A stretch of DNA of 64,000 nt from Dickeya poaceiphila. GTDB lineage: Bacteria; Pseudomonadota; Gammaproteobacteria; Enterobacterales; Enterobacteriaceae. The stretch is from contig NZ_CP042220.2 in NCBI RefSeq assembly GCF_007858975.2, forward strand, positions 3,224,001 through 3,288,000, read 5' to 3'. Under the pieces are notes generated by a model. It was given only the letters and a program-made list of their open reading frames with translations. It was not told the DNA's origin and ran no database searches. Both the position numbers and the translations under genes were made by a program. Positions 63,267 to 64,000 of the stretch are shown here, in pieces; positions within the stretch are counted from its first letter, which is position 1; each line of letters starts with the position of its first letter.

Positions 63267-64000
63267 AAATCGGCTTTGTTGGTTTTGGTGCACAGGCGCG
63301 AGAAAACCTGATACCTGCCTGCAATACTATTTATGGTGTGGAGATAGCCGCCATCTGTGATAGTGACCCGGCAAAGTGCCGTGAGGCAGCAAAATTATTC
63401 AATTTTGACGAATCAAGAGTATTCACTCATCACGGTGAGATGATGGATAAGTGTCGGCCTGATGCGGTGATTGTTTCCTGTTATCCTACCGAGCACTATA
63501 AAATTGCCTGTGATGCCATTGAACGCGGCATCCCGGTCTTGCTTGAAAAACCGGTAGCATCAAGCTACGAAGATGTTATTCGTCTGGCGGAAATGGCCAA
63601 GCGCCGAGGTGTTGTCACTGCATCTGGCATGAACTTCCGTTTTGCCGAAATTACTGAGCGTATCCAGAATATTTATGACGACAGCATTCAAATGATTAGT
63701 CTGCGTCAGATGGCCAATAAACCCGTATCGGCTTTATGGGACTATGATGATTTATTCAAATCATTTTTACATGCCCAAACCATCCACGGACTGGATCTGC
63801 TGATTCATCTGTGCGGCCCGGTAAAAAGATTATCTGTCGCGGACAACAGCACCGACAACAGTATTATATTTAGTGTATTACTGGAATTTGCGAATAATTG
63901 TCATGGTACGCTAATCACCAGCAATACCTCCCCTCACTTTACATTTGATCTTGATGTACTTGCCGATAATCGGCTGCATATAAAAAGCACCTCACTCAAC
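63263..64000 (+). CDS. Gfo/Idh/MocA-family oxidoreductase, 3' end beyond window
   Basis: At least 246 aa. Rossmann start MKIGFVGFGAQARENLIPAC, acidic AAICDSDP, and the LLEKPVASS motif with the catalytic Lys. NAD-dependent sugar, inositol or biliverdin-type reductases share this fold. Coupled to the NUDIX gene by ATGA with GGAGG upstream. The pair may start a small-molecule pathway to the right; substrate unknown. Confidence 0.85.
   Translation, partial: MKIGFVGFGAQARENLIPACNTIYGVEIAAICDSDPAKCREAAKLFNFDESRVFTHHGEMMDKCRPDAVIVSCYPTEHYKIACDAIERGIPVLLEKPVASSYEDVIRLAEMAKRRGVVTASGMNFRFAEITERIQNIYDDSIQMISLRQMANKPVSALWDYDDLFKSFLHAQTIHGLDLLIHLCGPVKRLSVADNSTDNSIIFSVLLEFANNCHGTLITSNTSPHFTFDLDVLADNRLHIKSTSLN

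Overview
The window reads as accessory DNA of a soft-rot enterobacterium, most likely Pectobacterium or a close relative. Three things point there: an SPI-7/PFGI-1-type integrative conjugative element (ICE) ending in a tRNA-Phe 3' fragment, a full-length 127-bp ERIC element, and a coronafacic acid (cfa) cluster of the kind known from Pectobacterium and Pseudomonas syringae. The species is an inference; no housekeeping gene is present to fix it.

Bases 1-34431 are the replication/partition end of the ICE, almost entirely on the minus strand. Reading in the direction of transcription (right to left), parA lies about 60 bp from the tRNA-Phe attachment repeat. After it come a small unknown gene, a dnaB-type helicase, parB, a DksA/TraR-like zinc finger, a DUF2786 gene, a newly noticed 31-codon membrane peptide, DUF2857 (STY4526-like), a small gene, an STY4528-like replication gene with internal palindromic iterons, a PFL_4669-like gene, topB, a DUF3577 gene, a small chimeric ORF, ssb and a DUF29 gene. 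Next is a type IV thin-pilus operon (pilL-M-N-O-P-Q, a membrane-anchored Mrr-like nuclease, a small membrane protein, then pilR-S-T-U-V), and finally conjugation genes including the TraD coupling protein. The window cuts the element within the PFL_4703-type gene, so relaxase, integrase and the other end lie to the left. An AT-rich HNH-like cargo gene on the plus strand sits among the transfer genes.

Bases 34432-37480 are a scrap zone: the tRNA terminator, a C-terminal gene remnant, an unrecognised 374-aa membrane-spanning protein, an IS1-family InsA fragment, an IS3-family fragment and a partial ERIC.

Bases 37481-60080 are the cfa region on the plus strand: cfl (acid-amine ligase), then after an 860-bp gap cfa1 (ACP), cfa2 (FabZ-like), cfa3 (ketosynthase), cfa4 (KS-like, no active site), cfa5 (acyl-CoA ligase), cfa6 (AT-ACP-KS-AT-DH-ER-KR-ACP), cfa7 (KS-AT-DH-KR-ACP-TE), a hotdog thioesterase and cfa8 (crotonyl-CoA carboxylase/reductase). 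By homology to P. syringae, Cfa1-5 make the cyclopentenone starter, Cfa6 adds an ethylmalonyl-derived unit supplied through Cfa8, Cfa7 adds malonate and releases coronafacic acid, and Cfl joins it to an amino acid to give a jasmonate-isoleucine mimic. No coronamic acid (cma) genes are visible.

Bases 60081-64000 hold a convergent LysR regulator, an IS3-family transposase C-terminal scrap, and the start of a plus-strand operon with a NUDIX hydrolase and a Gfo/Idh/MocA oxidoreductase cut by the window edge. A degenerate copy of the 5' end and upstream region of the LysR gene lies between cfl and cfa1, so cfa1-cfa8 are bracketed by imperfect direct repeats.
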